Part shown: positions 62,915 through 64,000 of the stretch, piece by piece
Layout: each line of letters begins with the position of its first letter
Position numbering within the stretch: position 1 is the first letter of the stretch
DNA from: DAIDKA01 sp035485475
Lineage (GTDB): Bacteria > Pseudomonadota > Gammaproteobacteria > Steroidobacterales > Steroidobacteraceae
Assembly (NCBI GenBank): GCA_035485475.1
Contig: DATHOA010000319.1
Coordinates: 15,581 to 79,580 of the forward strand
DNA: 64,000 nucleotides
Direction of reading: 5' to 3'
Program-made: the position numbers and the translations under genes
Notes under the pieces: generated by a model
Seen by the model: only the letters and a program-made list of their open reading frames with translations
What the model was told of the DNA's origin: nothing
The model's database searches: none

Positions 62915-64000
62915 ATGTCGCTTCAGCAGCCTCGGCCGTGGATCGTATTGGGACTGTCCGCATTGCTGGCGCTGCTGCTGGGCGGCTGTACTCCGTCCGC
63001 CCCGTCGCCCGCCGCCGCCGAGCGGGTCTTGAACGTCTACAACTGGTATGACTACATCAAGCCCGAGGTACTGCGGCAGTTCCAGGCGCAGACTGGCATC
63101 CAGGTACATTACGATGTCTTCGACTCCAACGAGACACTGGCCGCGAAGTTGCTGGCCGGACATTCCGGCTATGACGTGGTGTTTCCCTCGGCGTCCTATC
63201 TACAGATGCTCGGGCGGGCCGGCGCGATTCGCCCGCTGAGCAGCTCCGGATTGCCGAATCTGGCCAACATGGATCCTGTGATCATGCGCGAGCTGGCGCG
63301 ACACGATCCCGGCAATGCGCATGCGGTCGCCTATGCCTGGGGTATCACGGGCTTCGCCTACGACGAGGCGCAGATCCGCTCGCATCTGGCGCAGGCACCG
63401 GTCGACAGCTGGGCGATGCTGTTTGATCCAAAGATCGCGGCGCACTTCGCTGATTGCGGCATCGGCCTGTATGAGTCGCCCGCGGTAATCATACCCAGCG
63501 TGCTGGCGTGGCTGGGCGAGAAGCCCGACAGTGAGGATCCAAAGGTACTGGAGCGCGCGGCGGCGGCATTGATGGCGGTGCGCCCCTATATCCGCAAGAT
63601 CGGTACCGATTCGCTGGTGGCGCAACTTGCAGAAGGGGATCTGTGTCTCATCATTGCCAGCAATGGGGACGCTCTGCAGGTGCGCGAGCGGGTGCGCATT
63701 GCCGGTTCCGATCGTTCCATCGGCTACAGCATTCCACGTGAAGGGGCGGTGATGTGGATCGATACCGCGGCAATCGTCGCCGACGCCCCGCACCCCGACA
63801 ATGCGCTACGGTTCATTAATTACCTTATGGATGCAAAGGTGGCCGCGGAAAACGCCGACGCCATCCATTTTCCGAACGGTAACGCGGCGTCCCAGCCCCT
63901 GGTGCAACCGCAGCTGACCAACGCCATGATCTATCCGCGCGGCGCGCAGGCGGCCCGCCTGATTCCCGAACGCCTGGGAAGTGATGCGTTCGTGCGCTTG
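62915..64000 (+). CDS. PotF-like periplasmic polyamine-binding lipoprotein (3' end outside window)
   Basis: The frame runs open from ATG 62915 to the window edge (362 codons). The N-terminus is a lipoprotein signal (WIVLGLSALLALLLGGC), so it is probably attached to a membrane. RVLNVYNWYDYIKPEVLRQFQAQTGIQVHYD, SNETLAAKLLAGHSGYDVVFPS and the AWGITGFAYD segment match the spermidine/putrescine-binding PotD/PotF family. Family members deliver polyamines to potGHI/ABC importers; none is visible here. It begins 2 bases after the last permease stop, so it is probably in the same transcript as the TolC-ABC array. Confidence 0.88.
   Translation, partial: MSLQQPRPWIVLGLSALLALLLGGCTPSAPSPAAAERVLNVYNWYDYIKPEVLRQFQAQTGIQVHYDVFDSNETLAAKLLAGHSGYDVVFPSASYLQMLGRAGAIRPLSSSGLPNLANMDPVIMRELARHDPGNAHAVAYAWGITGFAYDEAQIRSHLAQAPVDSWAMLFDPKIAAHFADCGIGLYESPAVIIPSVLAWLGEKPDSEDPKVLERAAAALMAVRPYIRKIGTDSLVAQLAEGDLCLIIASNGDALQVRERVRIAGSDRSIGYSIPREGAVMWIDTAAIVADAPHPDNALRFINYLMDAKVAAENADAIHFPNGNAASQPLVQPQLTNAMIYPRGAQAARLIPERLGSDAFVRL

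Overview
The window is GC-rich, densely packed bacterial chromosome. Codon use, operon style and gene content point to a Gammaproteobacterium, perhaps near the Nevskiales/Steroidobacterales/Xanthomonadales. The main pointers are a piuA-piuC-Sel1 iron cluster, CadR with an HME-RND pump, hpnB, slyD, dcp, xthA and a branched-chain 2-oxoacid dehydrogenase. This placement is an inference; there is no rRNA gene in the window. I found no tRNA, CRISPR array, insertion sequence or phage gene.

Layout. 1-1562 (minus): an HtrA-like protein that has lost its catalytic triad, then a BlaI/M56 (BlaR1-like) regulatory pair with a palindromic operator. 1815-9571 (plus): four overlapping genes for peptide and serine use (M13 peptidase, L-serine dehydratase, S9 prolyl oligopeptidase, M28 carboxypeptidase). 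9636-15995: an ABC exporter overlapping ilvE, then the E1alpha, E1beta and E2 genes of a branched-chain 2-oxoacid dehydrogenase; no E3 gene is present. 15992-23786: two single-gene oxidoreductases, a hydroxypyruvate isomerase-like gene, a YXWGXW-repeat secreted protein, a membrane-anchored lytic transglycosylase, an AAHS transporter and hpnB. 23805-29423: slyD, dcp and a ZIP transporter, then an exported methyltransferase and an ArsR repressor divergent from an SDR gene with a clear promoter/operator. 29440-38351: Fur-boxed piuA-piuC-Sel1, xthA, an exported peroxiredoxin, an ABC-F ATPase, a GDT1-type cation transporter and cadR. 38371-44910: a CadR-type promoter and an adaptor-RND-outer membrane factor operon ending in a crotonase gene. 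44907-46407 (minus): a fatty acid hydroxylase-like protein and a RIO kinase.

The most striking region is 46468-64000. A textbook sigma-54 control region (tandem and palindromic TGTCCGC sites, a perfect IHF site and a perfect -24/-12 element) precedes a run of at least 14 co-oriented genes: a TolC-type channel, a membrane-fusion adaptor, one MacB/LolD-type ATPase, ten FtsX/MacB-type permeases arranged as five tandem A/B pairs, and a PotF-like lipoprotein 2 bases after the last permease. Each pair looks like a LolC/LolE-style heterodimer, so a single ATPase/adaptor/TolC set may serve five interchangeable permease pairs. All five A permeases share a periplasmic cysteine pair that the B permeases lack, and a 190-bp stretch about 90% identical between pairs 3 and 4 shows that the array grew by duplication or has been homogenised. 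This is the best candidate in the window for an undescribed system. Its substrate cannot be read from the sequence.
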